The position numbers and the translations under genes were made by a program. From Nocardioides oleivorans (GTDB lineage: Bacteria > Actinomycetota > Actinomycetes > Propionibacteriales > Nocardioidaceae), in assembly GCF_004137255.1 (NCBI RefSeq), contig NZ_SDWT01000001.1, positions 310,001-374,000 of the forward strand: a DNA stretch of 64,000 nucleotides. The letters run 5' to 3'. The notes under the pieces were generated by a model. It had not been told where the DNA came from, did not search any database, and saw only the letters and a list, made by a program, of their open reading frames with translations. Of the stretch, positions 36,941 to 47,234 are shown one piece after another (position 1 is the stretch's first letter; every line of letters begins with the position of its first letter).

Positions 36941-37284
36941 GCGAGCTGACCTCCGTCCCGCACGAAGGCGTCGCGCGTCTCCTGGTCGACGGTCGCCATG
37001 TCCTGCGCCGTCTTCATGATGTTGATGCCGATCGCCTCGAGCTGCTCGACCACGGCCGACATCCGGCGGTTGAGCGCCGCCTCCATCGTGTGGAAGGCGT
37101 CGGACGGACCGGTCGCCCCCAGCCCCAGCCGGCTGTCGCGCCGCAGCTCGTCGCTCACGGTGATCATCCACGCCTTGTCGCGCGCGAGGTCGACGTCGCT
37201 CGCGATCGGCGGCATCACGTCGCGGCCCTTCTTGTAGAGCTCGGCGAGGTTCGCACCGACCTCGTCCCCACGTGGCCCAGTCAT
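36937..37284 (-). CDS. Small helical protein, EspC-like, first gene of the type-VII-like cluster
   Basis: 115 residues, acidic and almost entirely helical, no signal peptide. The C-terminal half (FHTMEAALNRRMSAVVEQLEAIGINIMKTAQDMATVDQETRDAF) has the spacing of EspC-type ESX accessory substrates, which end in a helix followed by a D-x-x-T-x-x-x-F-like tail. No WxG turn is seen. The ATG follows GGAGG at 4 bases. It overlaps the next gene by 4 bases, consistent with the co-expressed pairs typical of type VII substrates. Family assignment is tentative. Confidence 0.65.
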   Translation of the reverse strand: MTGPRGDEVGANLAELYKKGRDVMPPIASDVDLARDKAWMITVSDELRRDSRLGLGATGPSDAFHTMEAALNRRMSAVVEQLEAIGINIMKTAQDMATVDQETRDAFVRDGGQLA

Positions 37285-37357
37285 CGGTCCTCCATCAGAT
37301 CAGTGGCGGGCTGCGTTCGCCCCGTCGTGTCGCACATCCTGCCCACGGCACCGGATC

Positions 37358-38367
37358 TCAAACGGACGTGTCGCCGTCGTAGGCCGCCAGGAGCCGGTCC
37401 GCGGCCAGCGGCGCCGGGAGATCGCCCGCCAGGACGGCACGGCGTACGTCGTCGCGCACCGCTGCGACGCCGGCCGACGACCGCAGTCGCTGGTCGAGCT
37501 CGTCGCGCACGAGCGCCCAGGTGAAGTCGAGCTGCTGGGCGGCCCGCTTGTGCGCGAGGCCGTCGGCGCCGAGGTGCTCGCGGTGGGAGCCGACGCGGTC
37601 CCAGACGTCGTCGACCCCGGACCCGGTGAGGCCGGAGCAGGTGACCACCGGCGGCGCCCATTCAGCGTGGCCGCGCACGAGCCTCAGCGCACCGGCGAGC
37701 TCGCGGGCCGCGACACGCGCCTCGCCCTCGTGGTCGCCCCCCTGGGCGTCGGCCTTGTTGACCGCGACCACGTCGGCGATCTCGAGGATGCCCTTCTTGA
37801 TGCCCTGCAGCTGGTCGCCGGTGCGCGCGATCGTCAGGAAGAGGAACGTGTCGACCATCCCGGCGACCGTCACCTCCGACTGGCCGACGCCGACCGTCTC
37901 GACGAGCACGACGTCGTACGCGGCAGCCTCGAGCACCAGCATCGCCTGCGTCGTGGCGCGTGCGACACCTCCCAGGGTGCCGGCCGAGGGCGAGGGCCGG
38001 ATGAACGCGTTCGGGTCGACCGACAGCGCCGCCATCCTGGTCTTGTCGCCGAGGACGGAGCCGCCGGTGCGCACCGACGACGGGTCCACGGCCAGGACGC
38101 CGACACGGTGGCCCGCCGCGGTCAGGCGGGTGCCGAGGGCCTCGATGAAGGTGGACTTCCCCACCCCGGGGACTCCGGAGATGCCGACGCGCGTCGCCGG
38201 GGGCAGCTCGTCGGTGGCGAGCGACGTCAGCAGCTCGCGCGCGGCCACCCGGTGCTCGGCGCGCGACGACTCGACGAGCGTGATGGCGCGCGAGACGTCG
38301 GCGCGCCAGCCGGAGCGGACGCCCTCGACCAGCGCCGCGACGTCCACCTCTCGGGAGGGCCGAGCCA

Positions 38368-38368
<1 letters not shown>
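37358..38368 (-). CDS. meaB: Methylmalonyl-CoA mutase-associated GTPase (G-protein chaperone)
   Basis: 336 residues. P-loop GVPGVGKST (65-73), the switch-region VDPSS, DKTRM, the metal-binding ETVGVGQSE and NKAD (guanine specificity) are all present. MeaB/ArgK proteins protect and reactivate methylmalonyl-CoA mutase and gate delivery of adenosylcobalamin. The ATG at 38368 overlaps the mutB stop by one base, so the GTPase is made together with its client. Confidence 0.94.
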
Positions 38369-40559
<2,191 letters not shown>

Positions 40560-40563
<4 letters not shown>

Positions 40564-42428
40564 CGGGCGAGCTCCTCTCGGATCCGGGCCAGGAAGCCGA
40601 GCGCATCGACTCCCACGGCGCACGAGTCGTCCACGTCGCCAGGCCCATTGCCTTGCATGAGGGCGGTCCGCTCCCCCGGCTTGCCCGCCAGCACGACGTA
40701 CGTCGCGCCTGCCGCACGCAGCGCGGCGACGAGATCGGCGCCCCACTCGGCGTACGCCGCGTCGGTGCCGGCCAGGCACACCACGGGCTGCCCGGCGTGG
40801 GCACGCACGACGTCGTCGACCGAGCCGGTGGCACCGGCGGCCTCGACGGCGACGCCGCCGGCTGCGAACAGGTTGGTCGCGAAGGTGGCGCGCGCGGTGT
40901 GGGCCGCGATGGGCCCCATCGTGGCGAGGAAGACCGGGCTCGCAGCGGGCTCGGAGCGCAGGTCCTCGAAGGCGGAGCCGTAGTGCACACCGGCGCGGCC
41001 CCAGGGGGCGCGCTCCGGGATCGCCTCGCCGAGGTTCGGGAACTCCGAGATGCCGGTCAGGGGGCGCGAGCGGTCGGCGACCTCGGCGTCGCGCTGGGCG
41101 CGGACGGCAGCGACCCGCTCCTTGACACCCGCCGCGGCCCGCTCGCCGAAGCCACCGTCGGCCTCGATCCGGCCCAGCTCCGCCCAGCCGGCGACGGCGA
41201 GGTCGTCGGTGAGCTTCTCGACGGCGTACGACCCCCCGGCGGGGTCCGTCACCGCGGCGACGTGCGACTCCTCGATGAGGAGCGAGGAGGTGTTGCGGGC
41301 GATGCGGCGGCCGAGGGCGTCGGGCAGGCCGAGCCGCTCGTCGAACGGGATCACCGTCACCGCGTCGGCGCCACCGACGCCGGCCGCGAAGGCGGCGATG
41401 GTGCCGCGGAGCATGTTGACCCAGGGGTCGACCTTGCCCATGATCGCGCGGCTCGTGACGACGTGCTGGCGCTGGGGGACCTCCTGCGCACCCGACACCT
41501 CGAGCACTCGCGCCCACAGCCGGCGGGCCGCGCGGAGCTTGGCGATCGCCGGGAACTGCTCGTCGGTGACGGCGTAGCGGAACTCGAGGAGCGCGGCGGC
41601 CTCGTCGACGGAGAAGCCGGCCTCGGCCAGCAGGCGGAGGTAGTGGACGCCGACGGCCATGGTCCAGCCGAGCTCCTGGGCGTCGCTCGCGCCGCGGTCG
41701 TGCAGCGCCGTGCCGTCGACGACGGCTCCGAGCACGCCGAGGGCCTGCGCCCGGCGTACGGTCGCGACGAACGTGTCCGCCACCGTCGAGCCGTCGTCAC
41801 CGATGCGCTCGCCGAACGCCAGCGCGGTCGCCGGGTCGGCGGACAGGTTGTTGCGAGGGTGCGGGTCGCCCGCGGTGTCGTCGAGCAGGCGGGCCAGCGC
41901 CTCGGACTGCTCGGCGGTCGGTCGGTCCAGGCTGACCGGCGCGAGGTCGAGCAGGACGCCGCGCAGCGCGGTGGCGACGGCCGAGGTGTCGGCGAGGTCG
42001 GACGGGTCGAGGTGGAGCGAGGTGGCGCCGTTGTCAAGATCGACCAGCGCGGCCTCGTTCATCTGCGCGGCGTCGTCGCCGACGAGCGAGGTGCGCACGT
42101 CCCACGCACCGGCACGCGCGGGCCGGCCCGAGGTGGTCAGGCCGTCGAGGTCGGACGGCTGGCCGATCGGGGCCACCTCGATGCCGTCGAGCGTGGTGCG
42201 GGTCAGGGCCGCCCAGACGTCGGAGTCCGGGGCGTCGTCGGCGAGGCGGCGCGCCTTGCGCAGGACGGCCGCGGTCGCCGTCTCCCAGGCACCCACGTCG
42301 TAGGTGTCGCCGTCGCCCACCAGGCGGAGCGAGCCCTCCTCGGGCTGCAGCTCCTCGGGCTCCGCGAGCCCCCCGTCGACGGGGCCGTCGGCAGGGCCGT
42401 CGGCAGGGCCGGCTTCTGGGTCGGTCAT
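40560..42428 (-). CDS. mutA: Methylmalonyl-CoA mutase, small subunit
   Basis: 622 residues. Same fold as MutB but without the DxHxxG cobalamin motif: the C-terminal domain reads [15 protein letters not shown] instead, so it is the non-catalytic partner. An acidic, Pro-rich N-terminal tail with a repeated ADGP motif precedes the barrel. Upstream on the minus strand TATTGT lies 6 bases before the ATG, so the operon message is probably leaderless and carries no B12 riboswitch. Confidence 0.94.
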
Positions 42429-42434
42429 GACCGC

Positions 42435-42440
42435 ACAATA
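42435..42440 (-). promoter_or_regulatory. -10 box of the mutA-mutB-meaB promoter (TATTGT)
   Basis: On the minus strand TATTGT ends 6 bases before ATG 42428. There is no room for a 5' leader, which excludes a cobalamin riboswitch in front of mutA. Confidence 0.55.
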
Positions 42441-42520
42441 GGACGGTCGTCACGCGGGCGACACCCTGTCGACTGTGGGATGGATCACCGCGTTCGGCAG
42501 TCCCGGACGCCCGCCCTCAC

Positions 42521-42526
42521 TACGCT
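42521..42526 (+). promoter_or_regulatory. -10 box of a leaderless promoter (TACGCT)
   Basis: TACGCT ends 7 bases before ATG 42534 of the DUF4328 gene. The divergent mutA promoter lies 81 bases away in the same spacer. Confidence 0.55.
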
Positions 42527-42533
42527 CCCGCCC

Positions 42534-43352
42534 ATGTCGACTCCGGGGGAGGGTTGGTACGCCGACCCGCGTGACGGTCGGTGGCTGCGCTGGTGGGACG
42601 GGCACCGATGGACCGAGCACGTCCACCCCGTCGCACCGACGCCCACGGCGCACCACCCCGACCTGCCTCGTCGGTGGGCACTGTTGTCGGCCCTCACCCA
42701 GCTCGCGCTCGTCGGCATGGTGGTCTCGAGCACCTACGGCATCTGGGTCGATCGCCAGGTCCTGGCCTTCGACGAGGAGGTGCGCCTGCTCCCCGACTCC
42801 GTGACCCCGGCCGACGGCCGGCGCATCGACTCGCTGCTGCTGTCGACCCTCCCCGCCAGCGCGTGGATGCTGGTGACCGGCGTCCTCTTCATCGGCTGGC
42901 TCTACACCGCGCACCACAGCAGTCGCATGGACCGCTCCGTCATGCGGCACGACTCCGGCTGGGCGATCGGCGGCTGGTTCGTGCCGGTGATGAACTTCTG
43001 GCAGCCGTTCCGGGTCGTCACCGACGTCCGCCGCGGCGCCACGGGCGACCCGCGGACGGTGGTCCCCCTCAGCCAGGTGTGGTGGTGGGGACTGTTCGCC
43101 GGGCAGTACGTCCTCAGCTGGGGCGCGCAGCTGCGGGCGAGCGCCACTGCCGCGGCCTACCCGGACGCCCCCGCCCTCGGCTACTCCCGCGTCGTGGTCG
43201 ACGTCGCGCGGGTGCACCAGTGGACGTCGCTGATGACGATCGCGGCGGCCGTGCTGGCGATCGTGGTGGTCCGCGACCTGACCCGACTGGTGCTCACCGA
43301 CAGAACTGGACAAGATCAATTCAGAAACGCGACAACAGGATTGACAGGCTGA
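42534..43352 (+). CDS. DUF2510-DUF4328 membrane protein
   Basis: 272 residues. The N-terminal 26 residues (GEGWYADPRDGRWLRWWDGH) are a DUF2510 module, a short Trp-rich motif common in actinobacterial membrane proteins. Six hydrophobic segments of DUF4328 type follow, including SAWMLVTGVLFIGWLYTAHH and the conserved WAIGGWFVPVMNFWQPFRVV. Function is unknown. Start ATG 42534 is supported by the -10 box 7 bases upstream. Confidence 0.85.
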   Translation: MSTPGEGWYADPRDGRWLRWWDGHRWTEHVHPVAPTPTAHHPDLPRRWALLSALTQLALVGMVVSSTYGIWVDRQVLAFDEEVRLLPDSVTPADGRRIDSLLLSTLPASAWMLVTGVLFIGWLYTAHHSSRMDRSVMRHDSGWAIGGWFVPVMNFWQPFRVVTDVRRGATGDPRTVVPLSQVWWWGLFAGQYVLSWGAQLRASATAAAYPDAPALGYSRVVVDVARVHQWTSLMTIAAAVLAIVVVRDLTRLVLTDRTGQDQFRNATTGLTG

Positions 43353-43400
43353 CCTCGACCCCGACAGGGTTGCTCGAATCCTCCGGGTGAGCCCTCGCCC

Positions 43401-44987
43401 GTGTCCTGGGCGGGAGATCTTGTGAAGCGCATCCTGAAGGACGTCGACCCCATCGTGTTCTGGGGCTCGGCCTTGCTGATCGGCGTCTTCGTCGCCTGGG
43501 GCCTCTTCGCCCCCACCAGCCTCGGCAGCGTCATGACGAGCGCGCTCGGCTGGGTGATCGGCAACTTCGGCTGGGTGTTCGTGCTGATCGCCTTCGCCGT
43601 CCTCGTGCTCTGCATCTTCCTCGCGCTCCACCCGTGGGGCCGGCTGCGGCTCGGCCCCGACGACTCGCGCCCGGAGTTCGGCACGTTCTCGTGGATCTCG
43701 ATGATGTTCGCCGCCGGTCTCGGTGCCGGCCTCCTCTTCTACGGCATCACCGAGCCCGTCTCGCACTGGACGTCACCGCCCCACGGCCTGGCCGACCCCG
43801 AGTCGGAGGCCGCGGCGCTGGTGGCCCTGCGCTACACCTACTTCCACTGGGGCTTCAACGGCTGGGCGATGTACGCCGTCATGGGCGGCGCGATGGCCTA
43901 CTTCAGCTTCCGCAAGGGGCTGCCGATCCTGGTGAGCTCGACCTTCACCCCGATCCTCGGGCCCGACGCCAACAACAGGCCCATCGGCCGCCTGATCGAC
44001 GCCCTGGCGATCGTCGCCACGCTCTTCGGCACCGCCACTGCCCTGGGGCTCAACGGGCTCCAGCTCAACAGCGGGCTCAACTACCTGCTGGACGTGCCGA
44101 AGTCCAACGCCGTCGCGGTCGCGATCATCGTGGTGGTGACGCTGCTCTTCGTCATCTCCGCGACGTCGGGTGTCGAGAAGGGCATCAACTTCCTGGCCAA
44201 CCTCGGCTCGTTCGCCACGATCGGCCTCTTCCTCTTCTTCCTGGTCGTCGGCGGCTCGACCGTCCTGGTGATCTCGCAGGGCATCGAGTCGATCGGCAAC
44301 TACGTCATCCAGGTGCTGCCGATGTCGCTCCAGACCGGCGTCGGCGACGAGCAGTGGATGGCCGGCTGGACGCTCTTCTACTGGGCCTGGTGGGTCTCGT
44401 GGGCCCCCTTCGTCGGCATGTTCGTCGCCCGCATCTCGCGTGGTCGCACGATCCGCGAGTTCATCATCGGCGTGGTCGCCGCACCCACCGGCTTCGGCTT
44501 CCTCTGGTTCGCCATCGTCGGCGGCACGGGCATCGAGCTCCAGCGCAGCGGCAAGGCCGACATCGTCGGCTCGCTGGCCACGCCCGAGCTCTCGCTCTTC
44601 ACCGCACTCGACGTGCTCCCGATCCCCGCCATCAGCGCCGGCCTCTGCATCGTGCTGATCGCGCTGTTCTTCATCAGCGGCGCCGACGCCGCATCGGTCG
44701 TGATGGCCACCATGGCCTCGCGCGGGTCGATCACGCCGTCGAAGTTCGTCACCGTCGTGCTCGGCCTGCTGATGGGCGGCATCGCCTGCGCGATGCTCCT
44801 CGTCGGCGGACTCACCGCGCTCCAGCAGGCGGCGATCCTGGGCTCGGTGCCCTTCACGTTCGTCCTGGTCGGCGTCGCGTGGTGCTGGGTCAAGGCGCTG
44901 CGCGAGGAGGGCCGCGAGCCGAAGCGCGACGGGCCGGAGGACGGCGTACGACCCCAGCAGCGCGCACGGGCCGGAGACGCCTCGTGA
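43401..44987 (+). CDS. BCCT-family betaine/carnitine/choline transporter
   Basis: 528 residues with twelve membrane helices. BCCT landmarks are FAAGLGAGLLFYGITEPVSH (glycine-rich helix 3 segment), FHWGFNGWAMYAVMGG, and the Trp-rich substrate region WTLFYWAWWVSWAPFVGMFVARISRGRTIREFI. These are sodium- or proton-driven secondary carriers for compatible solutes such as glycine betaine. GTG 43401 has no clear ribosome site, so a nearby alternative start is possible. Its stop overlaps the start of a binding-protein gene by one base (TGATG), an uncommon pairing. Confidence 0.93.
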   Translation: MSWAGDLVKRILKDVDPIVFWGSALLIGVFVAWGLFAPTSLGSVMTSALGWVIGNFGWVFVLIAFAVLVLCIFLALHPWGRLRLGPDDSRPEFGTFSWISMMFAAGLGAGLLFYGITEPVSHWTSPPHGLADPESEAAALVALRYTYFHWGFNGWAMYAVMGGAMAYFSFRKGLPILVSSTFTPILGPDANNRPIGRLIDALAIVATLFGTATALGLNGLQLNSGLNYLLDVPKSNAVAVAIIVVVTLLFVISATSGVEKGINFLANLGSFATIGLFLFFLVVGGSTVLVISQGIESIGNYVIQVLPMSLQTGVGDEQWMAGWTLFYWAWWVSWAPFVGMFVARISRGRTIREFIIGVVAAPTGFGFLWFAIVGGTGIELQRSGKADIVGSLATPELSLFTALDVLPIPAISAGLCIVLIALFFISGADAASVVMATMASRGSITPSKFVTVVLGLLMGGIACAMLLVGGLTALQQAAILGSVPFTFVLVGVAWCWVKALREEGREPKRDGPEDGVRPQQRARAGDAS

Positions 44988-45919
44988 TGCGCCGCGCACG
45001 TGCCCTCGTGGCAGTCGTCGCCCTCGGCGCCGCGCTCCTCACGGCCTGCGGGGAGAACTCCGAGCGGGACGCCTCGCAGCAGCCGCAGGGCGCGTCGCTG
45101 CGCGTCACGATCGGCACGCAGGAGTTCCCCGAGGCGCTGGTGCTCGGCGAGCTCTGGCGCCAGGCGCTGGCGGTCAACGGCTACACCGTCAACCTGCGCA
45201 AGGCGGTCGGTCCTGCCGAGGACCTCGACCAGGCCCTGCGCGACGGCGAGGTCGACGGGTACGTCGCCTACACCGGCACGGTGCTCTCCATCGTCGCCGG
45301 CGAGGAGGTCACCGGCCTCGACCCCGAGCAGACCTACGAGGCGGTGCGCGACTACTACGAGGGCCAGGACATGGTCGTCAGCGAGCAGACGCCCTTCGAG
45401 AACAAGGACGCCATCGCCGTGGCCGACGCGTTCGCCGAGGAGAACGGCCTCACCTCGATCGCCGACCTCGCCGACCTCGACTCCTTCGTGCTGGGCGCCC
45501 GCCCCGAGTTCGAGGACCTCGACCTCGGCCTCGTCGGACTGCAGGAGGTCTACGGCCTCGACAACGCCCGCTTCGTGCCGTCGGAGCTCGGTGACCAGTA
45601 CGCCATGCTCGACGACGGCGACGCCGACGCGGTCGACGCCTTCACCACCGACCCGCAGCTCAGCGGCGGGCGCTACACGCTCCTCGACGACCCCGAGCTG
45701 CTCTTCGGCTCGCAGAACGTCGTGATGGTCGTCGACGAGGGCAAGCTCGACTCGATCGACTCCGAGGCCTTCATGAACGTCATCGACACCGTCAACTCCG
45801 AGCTCAGCGAGGACGCGATGGTGCAGATGAACGCCGAGGTCACCGACGGCCGGAGCGAGGTCGACGTGGCCCGCTCGTTCCTGCGTCGGGTCGGCCTGAT
45901 GACCCCGCTGCGCAGCTGA
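44987..45919 (+). CDS. Orphan glycine-betaine-type substrate-binding lipoprotein
   Basis: 310 residues from ATG 44987 (GTG 44984 also possible). Lipoprotein signal LLTACGEN, with Cys near residue 21. The mature protein is of the OpuAC/OsmF (QAT) class: VTIGTQEFPEALVLGELW, DGEVDGYVAYTGTVLSIVAG, KDAIAVADAFAEENGL and DAVDAFTTDPQLS. Such receptors normally serve an OpuA/ProU-type ABC importer, but no ATPase or permease gene is adjacent. It is translationally coupled to the BCCT carrier. Whether it hands betaine to that carrier or to an ABC complex elsewhere is unknown. Confidence 0.88.
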   Translation: MRRARALVAVVALGAALLTACGENSERDASQQPQGASLRVTIGTQEFPEALVLGELWRQALAVNGYTVNLRKAVGPAEDLDQALRDGEVDGYVAYTGTVLSIVAGEEVTGLDPEQTYEAVRDYYEGQDMVVSEQTPFENKDAIAVADAFAEENGLTSIADLADLDSFVLGARPEFEDLDLGLVGLQEVYGLDNARFVPSELGDQYAMLDDGDADAVDAFTTDPQLSGGRYTLLDDPELLFGSQNVVMVVDEGKLDSIDSEAFMNVIDTVNSELSEDAMVQMNAEVTDGRSEVDVARSFLRRVGLMTPLRS

Positions 45920-45950
45920 CCCACCCGCCGTCCGAGACCAGGAGACACCG

Positions 45951-46448
45951 ATGCCCGACCGCCGCAACCCGTTCGAGGGCGTGACCGACTTCGTCAGCGA
46001 GCTGTCGCGCCTCCGCACACTCGGCGTGCACGGCTCGATGGAGTCCGCCGAGGTTGCCGAGCGCACCCACGCCTCGGCCTGGGTGCCGAGCACCGACATC
46101 CTCGCCCGTGGCGACGACCTGCTCATCCGGATCGAGCTGGCCGGCGTCGACCCCGAGGACGTCGACCTCCGGTTCAGCCACGGCGTGCTCACCGTGTCCG
46201 GCGCGCGCCACGCCGAGGACGACGGCGAGGACGGCGCGGCCTTCCTGGTGCGCGAGCGCTACTACGGCGAGTTCCGTCGCGCCATCACGCTCCCGGAGAA
46301 GACCACCCCCGACGACATCGAGGCGGCCTTCGAGGACGGTCTCGTCACCGTCACCGTCACCGGGGCGGCGGCCGACAGCGAGAGCAGCCGGATCCAGGTC
46401 GCGCACAAGAGCCGTGGCGCGCGCTCGCGGCGCAAGCCGACCAGCTAG
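45951..46448 (+). CDS. Hsp20/alpha-crystallin small heat-shock protein
   Basis: 165 residues. The alpha-crystallin domain spans about 43-140: WVPSTDILARGDDLLIRIEL, GVDPEDVDLRFSHGVLTVSG, YGEFRRAITLPEKTTPDDIEAAFEDGLVTVTV. The N-terminal arm contains RRNPFEGVTDFVSEL, and the C-terminal tail is basic. It holds unfolded proteins in a refoldable state. ATG follows AGGAGA. No CIRCE or HAIR operator is visible in the 31-base spacer, so it may be read through from the transporter genes. It ends 9 bases before the convergent sdhB stop. Confidence 0.92.
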   Translation: MPDRRNPFEGVTDFVSELSRLRTLGVHGSMESAEVAERTHASAWVPSTDILARGDDLLIRIELAGVDPEDVDLRFSHGVLTVSGARHAEDDGEDGAAFLVRERYYGEFRRAITLPEKTTPDDIEAAFEDGLVTVTVTGAAADSESSRIQVAHKSRGARSRRKPTS

Positions 46449-46457
46449 GGCCGGAGC

Positions 46458-47234
46458 TCAGACCTCGGCGCGGCCGTCATTGTCCTTGTTGCGCAGGCCG
46501 ATCTTGCTGCCCAGCCACACCAGCGGGTCGTACTTCCGGTCGACGACGCGCTCCTTCATCGGGATGATCGCGTTGTCGGTGATGTGGATGCCCTCCGGGC
46601 ACACCTCGGTGCAGCACTTGGTGATGTTGCACATCCCCAGGCCCGCCGCGTCCTGGGCCAGCTTGCGGCGGTCGTGGGTGTCGAGGGGGTGCATGTCGAG
46701 CTCGGCGTAGCGGATGAAGAAGCGCGGGCCGGCGAAGTGCTGCTTGTTGTCCTCGTGGTCGCGCACCACGTGGCACACGTCCTGGCACAGGAAGCACTCG
46801 ATGCACTTGCGGAACTCCTGGCCGCGCTCCACGTCGACCTGCATCATCCGGCGCTTGCCGTCGGCGTCCCGCGGGCCCAGCTCGGCGTACGGCAGCTCCT
46901 TGGCCTTCTCGTAGTTGAACGACACGTCGGTCACCAGGTCGCGGATCACCGGGAAGGTGCGCATCGGGGTGACCGTGATCGTCTCGGTCTCGTCGAAGTC
47001 GGAGAGCCGGGTCATGCACATCAGCCGCGGCCGCCCGTTGATCTCCGCGCTGCACGAGCCGCACTTGCCGGCCTTGCAGTTCCAGCGGATCGCCAGGTCT
47101 CCGGTCTGGGTCGCCTGGAGGCGGTGCAGCGCGTCGAGGACCACCTCGCCGTCGGACACCTCGACGGTGTAGTCGGTCAGCTCGCCGCCGTCGCCGTCCC
47201 CGCGCCAGACGCGGAGCTTGAGGTCGTAGGCCAT
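46458..47234 (-). CDS. Succinate dehydrogenase/fumarate reductase iron-sulphur subunit (operon 1)
   Basis: 258 residues. The plant-ferredoxin half holds the [2Fe-2S] cluster ligands in CKAGKCGSC plus the later Cys in RLMCMTRL. The C-terminal half has CIECFLCQDVC and CNITKCCTEVCPEGI for the other clusters. It wires electrons from the flavoprotein to the membrane anchor. The start overlaps the flavoprotein stop by one base. The set resembles mycobacterial Sdh1 (Rv0247c-Rv0249c) in layout and subunit sizes. Confidence 0.93.
   Translation of the reverse strand: MAYDLKLRVWRGDGDGGELTDYTVEVSDGEVVLDALHRLQATQTGDLAIRWNCKAGKCGSCSAEINGRPRLMCMTRLSDFDETETITVTPMRTFPVIRDLVTDVSFNYEKAKELPYAELGPRDADGKRRMMQVDVERGQEFRKCIECFLCQDVCHVVRDHEDNKQHFAGPRFFIRYAELDMHPLDTHDRRKLAQDAAGLGMCNITKCCTEVCPEGIHITDNAIIPMKERVVDRKYDPLVWLGSKIGLRNKDNDGRAEV

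Noticed and set aside
42429..42533. Cobalamin riboswitch in front of the mutase operon
   Set aside because: The predicted -10 box is 6 bases from the mutA start, leaving no leader RNA, and no B12-box-like sequence is visible.
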